Assembly: GCA_002794785.1 (NCBI GenBank)
Contig: NBBA01000019.1
Location: forward strand, 1-64,000
DNA from: Coniferiporia sulphurascens
Taxonomy: Eukaryota; Basidiomycota; Agaricomycetes; Hymenochaetales; Hymenochaetaceae
Reading direction: 5' to 3'
Length of the DNA stretch: 64,000 bases
A model generated the notes under the pieces. That model did no database searches and was not told where the DNA came from. It worked only from the letters and a program-made list of their open reading frames with translations. How positions within the stretch are numbered: position 1 is the stretch's first letter; the number at the start of each line of letters is the position of its first letter. This document shows positions 25,038 through 36,319 of the stretch, one piece after another. The position numbers and the translations under genes were made by a program.

Positions 25038-26663
25038 TCTATCCCAAAACGCACTTTACGGTCGCTTTACACACTCCGCAAGAAAATGGGAAGTATGCGT
25101 CCAGGCAATGTCAAGGAAAAGAAAGAGCTTGCGGTCATCTATTTCTGATGGGTTTTTAGAATCCAATGGACATTTCGGACTCGCTTTTATTTCCTGCTAA
25201 TCATACGGTTCCAAGTCCCGTCAAACTTCAAGCAATACTGGCTTCAAATGCTAATTATGCCTTGCGTTGGTCCGTTTTAACGCAATGGCTGGTCTCGCTG
25301 TTCGGTTCTCGTAGTGACTCTCGAGCATTCGCGGGCCCTCAGAAGAATTGAAGACGCGCATCAAAATCGCTGGACAGCTTTCTGGCCTGTATTGCGCAGC
25401 ACGGCTTTTCGCGCGAAGAATGCGTACGTAATTATGCTTGTTCGTCGGCGTAGGGATGGTTTCATATGGATCGGATGACTTTTGACCGGACAATGTCGCG
25501 AGGCGCCCTTGTTTGGTCCGCTCATCCTCATCAGCCTCGCCCTATCAATCAAGTACGGCGATATCTACACACAGCGTTCTCCTCGGACTTTGAAATGGGC
25601 CTTTTGGATCCAATCCAGAATTTCACGGAAAATGCGCGAATATGATAGCGCGTCATTCCCCCCACCGAGGGAATTGTACAATAACAAGTACCTTGGAACA
25701 CCAAGTCACTCGACGGCCAAGGAGTTTTCTGGATCTAGAGTCACCAGTCGTTGATTAATTGTGATGGCTATGGCTTTGTTCATATCTCAATGGGGTGCCC
25801 TTTTGCATACGAATTATGATAGCATACATCGCTAAAGCTCTATCTTTCTCTGGTGATTGGATATATTTTGGTAGCGTGTCAAACGAAACGTGAAGAACAG
25901 GGGTCACCACCTATATCGGTGAGTGTCTTAAGTCCAGATCCTGATGGTGTATTTGTTATTCTTAGCGAATGATTGGGGTCTATTCATTCGTTTGTTCTCA
26001 ATGCGACGGTTTCTTCGGTAGGGGAACAAGTTCATTGCGTTTTTGCAACGAAATACTAAGCTTTCTATGTTCATCATCGGATAACATCTGCAAGCTCGCC
26101 CTCAACAGTGCAGTATCTATATGGAACTTCGTGCTTTTTGGACTCGGAGCTTGCACATAGCTTGCACAATGACATAATGACATAGCTTCCACGTTGACGT
26201 AGCTTCCACGGTGGGCGCCCGGGACGAAGACGTGATGATCAAGAATGAACTGTGAACATTCCCATCGAATACCCCTAGACTCTCCGAGCTCGCTCCTTGC
26301 GCATCTCATTAAGATGCTTTTTCCCTCGGTGTAAAAATAGAAGAACTTCTTTCCCTGCGAGTACTTCATATACACTCTTTATGCGCATGTATGTGCTTCT
26401 CCTTACTGTTCTCAATCTTCCGATTGATAGTCCAGCCTTCAGCGAAGATGTCGTTCTCAAATACCAAGCCGGGAAGTGCGGCTTCCATCTGATCCACTGA
26501 GATTGTGTCTTTGTTGGCGGTGCTACCGATGTCATAACCCGTTTTAAAAGTATAAGAGTGGGTCTCATCTTGTGCTGGCTCCCAAAACCACCCCGTTCTG
26601 TGTAAAGTCCTCGCTGGACTCATTGTACAAAGACTGTAATCTGTCGACCCAAACATTTTCGGG

Positions 26664-28310
26664 ATGAGCTGCCCCGCACCCCCTCCTATCCCAGCATTGG
26701 ATAGCACTGTATGTTTTCATCACACTGACAAGAATGCACGTATGTTTTATTCCTAATGACTGTTTTCTTCCCCTTGTGGCAGTATGGAGTACTCCTCGTT
26801 AGTTCCGCGTACGTGGTAGTCACTTTAATGTCAGGTTCAAAATTGCTTACAACATTTCTTTAGATTGACAATGGCGTTAGTTGTTTAGACTCTGTTCCTT
26901 TATTTATCAAACTTACTTTATTTAGTTTATGGGGTGCTGGCACCGTACAGCTTTACTTCTATTACGACGTTCGTCCGATTTTCCATCCTGTAATCAAAGC
27001 TCACCATCGCGATACAGAAATACTGGGCGGTCGATCAACGATGGCTGAAGCTTCTCGTTTGCACTGTTTGGTGTTTCGATACCGCCCACCAGGCATTCAT
27101 CATGGACAGCACATATAGACGCCTCGTGACGAGGTTTGGCGATCTTACTGTTCTTACGGAAATGGACCGGTGGGTAGCAGCTTATCCTTTTGCGATACAA
27201 TTTTTTACAATCGTCGCGTATTGGATGATTTATGTTACCCTTCAGCTCAGTATCAGACACCGTCATTCTCACAGGGTTTACCTGTGCTTTTGCTCAGGCT
27301 CTGTTCATAATGCGGATTTGGCGTCGTGCGTATCCTGCTCCTCCGTTGAAGCATATTCTGACTTCTCATAAGTAAGCAATAATAATCGATTTTTGACTGG
27401 CTCACTTGTTTCTCTCGCTGTGACCGAAGTCGCCGTGTTCATAGCGTATTATATAAGGACAAAGAAATTCACGGAGGCCGTACAGCTCGAGACTATATTT
27501 GGCCTCCAATGCTCAATGATTGTTATTGTGGCGATTACAGATATCTTGATCGCGGGTGCTCTTGTCTATTTCCTCCATAGGAACCGGTCAGCGTTCAAGA
27601 AAAGTAATACGATCATCAACCGCATCATTGTCTTGACGGTTAACTCGAGCGTCATCACAAGTTTATTGGCGTTAGGGTCGTTGATCACATGGCTTGCTTG
27701 GCCCGCCACATACCTGTATCTACTGTTTTATTTCTTGCTGTCCCGAAGTAAGCTCGATTTGTCACGAAATCTGAACACTCGTTAATCCGAATTGCTCCGC
27801 TCTCAAGTGTACATGAACTCAATGCTGGCCTCGTCCGTCGCAGTTTATCTACTCCCCAGTGCTATTGTACGAAGCTGACACTCAAACAGACTAAATTCTC
27901 GTCAAAGTCTGCGTGGTGGCCTCTCTGAAGACTCTTACCACGGGATCAGCATCCCGGATAGCAGGAATCGCACTTATCCTGTAGACATGTCGACAGGATC
28001 TCGCAAGGTACGTAAAAAGGTCTTTGTTGTCTTCACGCCACCTAGGAATCCAACTCTTTGTCACTTACAGACCCCTGCGAGTTCGCATGTCGTTGATATT
28101 AAGGTCGATACTGTTATAGAACTTGATAGCACTACCTACGAGGTGAGTTTTCGTTGTTTCATGATGACACACTCTCTAACAGTACTTGTTGTAATTAATA
28201 TACAGTCCGAAGCCGGGGGAACTCTCACGGAGTACCGCGCGGACTATAGTCCCGAGACTAAGTCGACATCAACTGTCGAAGAAAATAAGGCGGCTCAGCA
28301 GTCAGGCTAG
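26664..28310 (+). CDS. DUF6534 domain membrane protein (paralogue 4, duplicated gene copy B)
   Basis: Ten exons sum to 1041 nt, 346 residues: 26664-26708, 26783-26808, 26926-26968, 27018-27169, 27246-27325, 27373-27747, 27808-27832, 27890-28007, 28071-28142 and 28206-28310. It is the near twin of paralogue 3. It starts MSCPAPPPIPALDST, with YGVLLVSSALWGAGTVQLY, WCFDTAHQAFI, and the signature NRSAFKKSNTIINRIIVLT. The tail SRK, then HVVDIKVDTVIEL, ends in a short charged C-terminus. The final intron has a normal GT donor, and the last exon is two codons longer than in copy A. All frames are intact despite many substitutions relative to copy A, so the protein is probably maintained by selection (inference). 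Molecular function is unknown. Confidence 0.88.
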
Positions 28311-29679
28311 TGTTGTCACTCTGATCACAGATGATCGCAAATTTTCGGAGATGATTATAGGTATAGAAATTAGTTTGGTTGATTTTATTTCTGTTACTTT
28401 CTCTACGACGGATGTTGCCAGTTTGTCTTGGGCTTCGAATCTGTTTGAGTAGTGGACCTCTGCGCGTACTTCTTCTACTGCATATTTATGTTTGTCCAAG
28501 CGACCGATGCAGCGGGGAGCATTCAGGTTTCTGTACATAGTGAGATGTAGAGATTCACGGAGAAGGATATGACACGGTTCCGAAGCATAATATGAGTGGC
28601 CTGGTGTTACTGTACACGCAAAGCCTCGTCCCCTTCGGTGCGGTGGCTAAGACGTCTACCTGTGTGACTCTGAAAAAAAACCCTTCGGCTAAAAAAAAGC
28701 TAAGTTCTCCTTCAGGTTCATAAGCTACGCTGGAGACTAGCCTAGTATATTAGATACTTTAAAACTACATGATGTAGTATCTACTGGAAGCCTTTCCCAG
28801 ACGGACTCATTGGACAATAGTATTTGATCTGTGACGCTCAAGTTTTCCTACTCGACTTCAAGTTTGGCTATCTTTCGGGCGGATTAAATCGACTACGTTG
28901 AATCCGTAGAATACCACGCAGGTGTATGTGCTCTTCAAAGTCCACATCACTTTTTTCTACTCTAACAATGGAGCGGTGCTGCTTCTTACGTTGAACAGAG
29001 CAAGCTGGCTGTGTAGAGTGAACATACTAACACAGAGCTTTGATATCTAATGCCACCATCAGTGTGGACATCAAGGTATCAACGAAGCGCGTTCGTGTCC
29101 GTTCGTAACAGACGTACGGTCACTAGGTGAGATAACCTACTAGCCGTTCCATATAAACCAGCAGAGTCCCCGGGTCTCCGAACGAAGTGATCTGCCGGAT
29201 TGGCTGGCGTCAACAGTTAAACTGTCTCTTTAGTATAAAGCCATTCGTCATTTATCTTGTTATATAAGATTGTAGGGAGAAGTTAAGGACAGTGATAAAT
29301 CGCACAAGAGGATAGGTAGTTTGACGAATACAAGAGCACGAAGGCAACAACTGACAACCTTGGAACGAGTGGCGGAGACGATTAGGAAAGGTGTTAGATC
29401 TTCCTAAAGAGATGAAACAACGAAAGAGCCTCGGATTAGTCATAACAAAAAAAGAGCGAGTGAAGACGAGTAAAAAAAAAGCGCTTAAAAGGATATGTGA
29501 GGCGCATAGGGGAGGACTAGAGAGTGGATGGGTATTCTAATGGAAAGGAGAGGAAGGAAAAATCGATATATACCGGAATTCGGGATTATAAGTAAAGAAG
29601 TATGGCCCAAGTACAGGCGAGTGTATGTTTACACAAACGAACTGTTTTCGGCACAGCTCAGAGCTTACTCATAACCGCG
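28311..29679. other. Convergent spacer downstream of DUF6534 gene 4 and NUM1-like gene
   Basis: It contains the end of the duplicated segment (to about 28535) and then unique AT-rich sequence. A short run at 28625-28690 resembles a tRNA A box followed by A-rich tracts, but no B box or cloverleaf can be drawn. No protein gene is visible. Confidence 0.45.
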
Positions 29680-32600
29680 TTACCCTTCCGTTGACGTCGG
29701 CGTCGTCTTGGATCTACGCGTCCCAAAACGCGAAAAGAGATTGCCTCCTCCCTCGCCGCTCTTTCGACTACTTGCGCGTGACCGGAAAGAGAACGCGGGA
29801 GAGACGGGTCGCGATGGTTGGAGGTGCTCAGGTACGGGGTCGCCCTTAAGAAACTGAGGAATCGGACGGTGGACATGTACGTGGTTGTGACCATGAGTGT
29901 GAGTATGGGCGTGATCATGAGCAAGATGCTCGTGCAGTCCTGACGCGCGGCCAACCGTGTGTCGCCCATCACAACACGCACGTACATTTTCCAGACCTTC
30001 GAATCCCTCCTGGTCGCTTGCTGCCGAGTCGTGAATCTCGAAGTCTAGATCCTCATCATCTTCAAGCTCCGTACCGCGGCTCGTCTGCTCGAAGCCGCGC
30101 ATACTTGGACTCCGAGGGCCGTCGGTCCAACGTAAGTACTCCGCAGCAGGCGTTCCTGATCGTTTGCCAACTGAACCAACCATTGAAACGCGTGAGCGAC
30201 TCCGGCGCCCACCACGCGGTGTGATATTCCACGGCGAGTCATTATTAGACATCCCGGATTGCTCGCTGCGGCCGCTGCGCTGTGATAATGGCGAGACAAT
30301 TCCGCCCTGCTCGGCGTTATGACCACTGGCACTAGGACGCATGGGTGTCACAGGAGAACCGTTGACTTGGGTGGTTGGGGACTGGGGAATTGCAGTCGGC
30401 GTCGGACGTGCAAGCAAGTACTCTAGGGCCTGATGAAGGTGTTAGATTGAAATCCCGCGATTAAAGGGATAAACTTGCATTCAACCATATCTCGTGCCTC
30501 TCTTTTGTGGGAGCCGTAAATTTCATTTCCCTTTGAGGGGTAGAAATCACAACGCTGTATTGATACAGGCCAGGCGGCATCGGGTTTGGATCCAAAACGG
30601 CTCGAACGGAGTCGATATATGCTAAAATAGAATAAACAGAAAGTTTAATCGTCATTGAACCTGGGGAACGTACCACTCTTAGTACTCTGTTCGGTCACGT
30701 TAGTTGAACCTGGATCTGCTGAACTCCAATAAAGAGTCCTGGTGTAAGGATGAACCCAGAAAAAGCGCTTGTGCCTCCGTTCGCCATGACCTTTTCCGAA
30801 GTTCCGACGCGTGTACTTGTACAAGAACTCGCCTATCATAGTCTGCGTGATTGCGTGTATGATCGTCGGGTCCGTAGACGCCGATATATTCGCGGTCCTG
30901 TTCGGCGTTGTAGGCTGATTGGGGACCCCATGGGGTGTGTGGTCTTCGGAGAGCCCGCGCGGGTGAAATTCAGAGGAGAGTGACGAGCGGTGCGATGCAA
31001 CATCCTCCTGGTCAGACAGTAGAGACGTCGCAGACTGCAACCGCCGATCGCGGTCACGGCCGTTGACAAACAGAGTGCTGCCACTGCTGCCGGACATCTG
31101 TGCATGTGTGGCAGCGTTAGCAGCAGACCGGAAACTGTTGGTGGATAATGGTTGGCGGAGTACAGATGAAGGAGGAAGGCTCGACCCATGCTGGCGTGTG
31201 CTAACCATGCCCCTGCCCGGAACGGTAAGCACTGACCCAAATGTCGGCGTTGTCGCTCGTTGGATAAGTTCAGGTGGCGGAGGCGACGAAGGTCGAGGGG
31301 GAGGCATTTCACGATGGGAAGATAATGCAGAAGCGGGCCTGCGTTTCTCGGGAATGAATGACGGAGGTGGCATGCTATTTGGCGGGGGCGGCATCTTTGG
31401 CGGCGGAGGGAGTACCATCGTCGGTGGACGTGTCTTGTCGATCAATGGAGACATCGCCGGGCCCAGTGATTGGGTGTGCTGACGCTGACCGACCTCACCG
31501 TTGAGGGACACCGGTGCTGGGTCCAAAGATTTTCTTCTGTCCACTTCAACAGGCAAAGATGGAGAGGAGAAGCGAAGTGGGCGTGCACCAATGTTTGTCG
31601 ATTCGTGCAGAGGCTGCGGGGCAGGAGTCGCGAAATGGGGGTGCGGGGATATAGGCGTCGTTGCGGCCGTCTGAGGGGCAGAGGATGACGGGGAAATGAA
31701 CTGGAATTGCTGAGAGTTCGGGCCGACACGATACAGGCCAAACCCAGACGGGACCTGCAGGGCCGACGGTACAATCGGAAGTGGAGGGGGTTGCCATTCG
31801 TCAGTCTGTATCGACATCTCCGTTAAGGCACGCTTAGGCTCCTCTTCAGGTGCATCCGTCTCGACGGCCTGAGATTCGTACGTGACGACAGGCTTCGGCG
31901 GGACTTCTTCCTCCTCAACCGACTGCACCAAGGATGGACGCGACATATGGCCACCCATGTTTACGATTGATGCCCTGATACTCTCTATACCTTCACTGTC
32001 ATCGTCACTAGAGAACTCATTATCCGTCATTGTTGACATCGAATGGAAGTCGTCGTCGTTGACATTGTCAGTGACAGACTCATATGCAGACGGAGTTGGT
32101 GCAGCGCTCCTCGCATCTTGGTAGTCATCCATGTCAGTTTCCGTCTCGGGCTCTGTTGTGTGTGCATTCTCGCCAATGTCGCTTGCATACGCAAGCTCGG
32201 TCTGCGCATCCTCTTCGTCGCTCTGCACTATCTGGTGAAGCACTGTGCGCGGGACTGCTGTGGCCGTTGATGCACTACTGAGGTAGCGCAGCCGACGAGC
32301 AGGGAATTCGGCGAGTACACGAGTGGGAGTGGTCGGGAAAGAGTCCACGCGTGGTGACGTCTGTGTCTCTGCTTCGTTGCGCACAGGTGTCTGGGGCCTT
32401 GCAACGTCATCCTGCATCACTTCCGGTAGTTCAACAGGCTTAGGTTCAGGTTCGGGTTCAGGGTCGGTCTGCGTCTCCATCTCCGTGGTCGGTACGACGG
32501 GTTTGGGTGTAGGGGGATCGGTGAGAGTGCTGTTGTCAACCAAAATAGGAAGAACCTGCGGGTCTGTTGCAACTGAGATGTCTGAGTACGGAACTTCTTC

Positions 32601-34943
32601 AGTTTGCATCGAGGATTCCACCTTGACCACAGCGGGCTCTTCGATGGGGGCGGGAATAGGCTCAGGCTCGGGTTCAGGTGTGGGCTCAGCTTGGATTCCC
32701 ATGTCGGCAGTCTCGGGTTTGAAGACTCCCAGCTGTTCAAGTACTGATTCGGCGGCAGGAACGGGAATGGGAGCAAGAACAGGCGGGTCCTCATACTCGG
32801 TCTGGCACGCAAATTCCTTCATCTCCCGTTCCTTTTCAGGTATATCATCATCCTCTCTGACACTTTCCATCCCAACACTCGTATTGCCGATGCCTAGCTC
32901 TGCAGCAAGAGCCTCGGGCGCGCCAACGAGCGACGAAGGACGTGGCTCCTGGAACGCCGTACCTGCGCGTCTTCTTCCACCGATACCTCGTCCACCGCGC
33001 ATGCCCCCACGAATAATGGGACTAACGCCACGCCTCACCGATGTCACTGATGGAGCACGCCGAAGCACATTCGCGAATTCAGGATCCATACCCTCAACGC
33101 TAACGACACTTGCACGATTTGAGGGCGGTTCCACACGCGAAATAGAAGACATAGGCGACGGTGAACGCGCGGACAACATGCTCATATCTGCATTCGAATC
33201 CACCGACGACTCGGGAACGACCGTTGAGGCAAAGGCATCGGACAAGTCCCGAGATACCATATCATCGTCGTCGTCTTCTTCGTCCTCATCCTGGTCAGAA
33301 GAAGGACTTTGTGCAGCGAGACCAAGCTTCTGAGCAAGAGTCGAACGGCCTTTTCCGCCGCGCGCCAGCATAGTGCCCCGGCCCCGGCCACGACCCCTTC
33401 CTCTGAAAGTAGCTGCACGTACCCGTACCTTCGGCTGCACGACCTCGTCCACGACTTCCTCTTCCGTACCATCCTCGTCTTCGTCCAAACGCTCGCCATG
33501 TATACCAGCCTCGAGCATACGGCGGCGATACTCCATTCGCAGCTCCTTCTCACGGCCGAGCGTACCTTTGAGTGTAGAGATCTGGCGTTGTGCATGTGCA
33601 AGCTTTTGTTGGAGAGCTTCGATTTCGTTTGACGGATGGTTCGGCGCGAGGAAGGGACGCGAAGGCGATGGCTCAGGCGAATTGTCAACAGACTCAGACC
33701 CAAATGCGTCGGGCGGGAAGAGTGCGGATGTATCTAGTCGGCGACGATTCGTTGACATGCCCATTCCTGTTGTCCCCGGACCGAAAGGATCGTCTTCATC
33801 TTCAGGCATGCGTGGTGTCTGAGCATCACTGCGTCCGTCAGGGGTGTACGGGCTTCCGAAGCGCGGCAAGCGGCGGCTTGCCCGTGCGAGCTCGACTTTG
33901 TAAGTGTCCACCGATTGCTGCAAGTCCGACTTCTCGCGCGCAAGTGCCGCGACATGCTTACGATGTAGGGCCACGTCCGTCTCGTGCTTCACCTTCGTCT
34001 CCTCGGCCGCCACTTTAAGCCGTTCAACTTCGTTCTTGTACGAATCATTCGACTCGCGAGTCGCAGTAAGCACTTTAGTGAGCCGCTTCGTTTCCGCTTC
34101 ACCACGCTGGGCAGCAGCCTGGGCGTCAGAAAGATGGGCACGCATCTCCTGGAGCGAGACTTCAAGGTTCCAGTTCTCTTCCTTGTATTTGTCGGCACTC
34201 TGCTCCTGTGTACGTAGCGCAGTCTGAAGACTTTCGACAGCCTTTTCAAGGTCATCCTTTTCTTCTTTCATGTTCTGAATTGCCTTATCACGCTCGCCGA
34301 GGAGACTCTGCAGCCTCCTCACTTCAGTTAACAGACTGCTTCCAATCTCGAAAGCGAATTCTGGAAAAACTTCAGTCCAAGCCGACGCGCTAGTAAGAGA
34401 ACGATGTCCCTACCGACATCATTAGCACGGTGTGCTGCATTCTTTGCACGTCGAGACTGCGAAGCTGAGGGTGCCGAAGGCCCATGGGAGGGGAGGTCTT
34501 CGGGGAGGTCGGACATAGGGGGTAGCGCAGGCGAGGGTTGTGGGCCATCCTGTACATGGAATTAACCAATGATGCGCCGTGAGGTACCCTAGTATACGTA
34601 CTGTATTCCCAAAGACATTTGAAAGCTGCACATTTTCCTCATCCCAAGTCTTGAGCGTGTTGGCCAGGTCGCGGTAGCGGAGACGCATCTCCGCGCTGAC
34701 CTCGTCGTCCCCAGCCCTGTCACTGTCGATGTCCTGCAATTGGTGAATGCGCTCCTCAAGTTCTACTCGCTGCGCTAGGACGCGCTGACCGAGAGTACCC
34801 GCTTGCTGCAGCTGTTTTTCCTTGCTGTCGAGCAACGTCTGTAGATACTGCCGCATGCTGCCCGCCGACGCGAGCGCGACGCTGTCGCTAAAGACGTCGC
34901 CGGCATCGGCTTCACGCGGCCCGCCGTCGGAGAAGTTGGCCAT
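29680..34943 (-). CDS. NUM1: Num1/ApsA/Mcp5-type cortical anchor protein with PH domain
   Basis: Five exons sum to 5058 nt, 1685 residues: 34602-34943, 34414-34549, 30674-34360, 30479-30621 and 29680-30429. The N-terminal third is predicted coiled coil (MRQYLQTLLDSKEKQLQQ; RRLQSLLGERDKAIQNMKEE onward). A long low-complexity middle is rich in Glu, Pro and Ser, with PEPEPEP tracts. Near the C-terminus is the Num1-type PH domain: ITQTMIGEFLYKYTRR, GERRHKRFFWVHPYTRTLYW, then VRAVLDPNPMPPGLYQYSVV and ERHEIWLNALEYLLARP. Family role: binds phosphoinositides at the plasma membrane and anchors dynein (in yeast also mitochondria) for nuclear positioning. The last intron (30430-30478) uses a GC donor, AAT|GCAAGT. 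The far C-terminus has an alternating His stretch near 29870-29950. Confidence 0.92.
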
Positions 34944-36319
34944 CGTGGACGTTTATGAGCTCGTCAGCGTGGACGTCGGGAACGACGGGGACGCGCAGCA
35001 GCAGCGTCGTGGTCGACGTGAGGGATTTAGTATAACGATCAACTTTGGCGGTGCAACATTCCTTTTAGGGATCTCTAATCCGAATACGGAAATACCGTGT
35101 TGTTTTTCCAGGGGCGGGTAACGAACAGAACTTTCAGTTACAGAAAAATACAGACAGTGAAACGAAGGACTATTGGACATGCCAGTGGTATCCTTCTTCG
35201 TAGCATGATCCGGTATCTTTCTCCATTAATCGTGTAGAAACGCTACGTTCGAGATTCGAATCACTCAATCAATGGTGATGAGAGACGTTCCCTAATGGAC
35301 GTAGTACAGTACTTATATTACCTAGAGATGGGGTTCGGGATAGTAACAATGATATAATGTCGTCGTTATCCTCCACCGTCATGGCAGACCAGTGTATACT
35401 ATATCCGCGTGAGGACGGATGCGCCGTTCCAAGATGTGTAGCGGCGGCATAACCACCGTGACACGTTGTTTGATGCCTACTAGTGGGTTTATGCATTTGA
35501 GGCCATCTCCTTCATGGCACTAGCTGTCGTACTACAGTTGTCAGGACTCAGGGCCGATCCTGGAAACTAACCCTGGATCATACTGTAAACGCCCAGTCCA
35601 CATCCCGGTATAGCTTAGTGATTGTTCTGAAGTCGTAATCTGATGAATTCTAATAGACTCCTCGGCATCGCCGGACGTCGATTTAATTTCGCGTCCGAGT
35701 CGCCGCGAACACCAAATCTGGCAGTGCCTCGACTCCAGCCCGAGTTTTGTGCAACAGCATATCATCCTTACTCTCGACCCAGCATCTCCACCGACAGCTC
35801 ATTGGGTCGATATCTAACTACACCGAACTTCAACGCCCGTGCAGGCCACCACGTACGGTCAATCTGAATCGGGACCTTGTAGTTAAATTTGGGTGAGGCA
35901 GTGTTAATAAGAGTTAACATGAACTTGGCGAATTCGCGGTCCGAACAGAAATTTTGTCAGAGCTAGCACGCAACGGGCACGCTCGATGTTGTGAGGTCAC
36001 GCCGGCGCCTTATATGAGGACACGGCATACAGCATCTTTTTGATAGTAGCCACGCTTGAAACAGAGGGCACCCATTTCAGGAGTGCCAGATAATCACAAC
36101 TTAAAGGCAAATCAGTGAAGTGGGAGCACCTAATGGGGCGTTTACTATACGCGCTCGGACGCGAACTCGAACACGCGTTATTTGCGTCTATTTTTTTTGT
36201 CTTCCCTTTCGGGCCATGCCACCGCGACGCAACTGACGGACCACCACTGGCGACGTTCGTATTTCAACCGCGACATATCCGCCAACTTTGCGACACCCAT
36301 GCCCAATTGAAGTGGCAAA
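34944..36319. other. Divergent region between NUM1-like and EXO1
   Basis: These 1.38 kb separate two head-to-head genes and should contain both promoters. Open frames are at most about 145 codons and overlap the EXO1 5' flank. No repeat or RNA gene is seen. Confidence 0.5.

Larger units (their letters stand above)
23953..28535 (+). repeat. Segmental duplication, copy B (contains element copy 2)
   Basis: Same-orientation match to 17400-20935, interrupted by the 1.04 kb element at 24001-25037. Homology resumes at the target duplication and runs to about 28535. Differences include a roughly 55 bp extra segment near 26160-26215 made of short gacatagcttccac-like repeats, and many substitutions. 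The stretch 25050-26663 has no supported gene, only short open frames shared with copy A. Confidence 0.9.

Noticed and set aside
22883..25049. Inverted pair as one foldback DNA transposon with long inverted repeats
   Set aside because: Each arm has its own distinct target duplication, and copy A of the segmental duplication is empty only for the right arm. Two separate insertions explain this better than one element.
28625..28700. Possible tRNA gene or tRNA-derived SINE head
   Set aside because: tggctaagacg fits an A box, but there is no B box at the right distance and no acceptor stem can be drawn.
32323..33333. 336-codon plus-strand open frame
   Set aside because: It is the antisense shadow of the large Num1-like exon (30674-34360). 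Its Ser/Gly-rich composition mirrors the Pro/Glu-rich sense strand and no motif is present.
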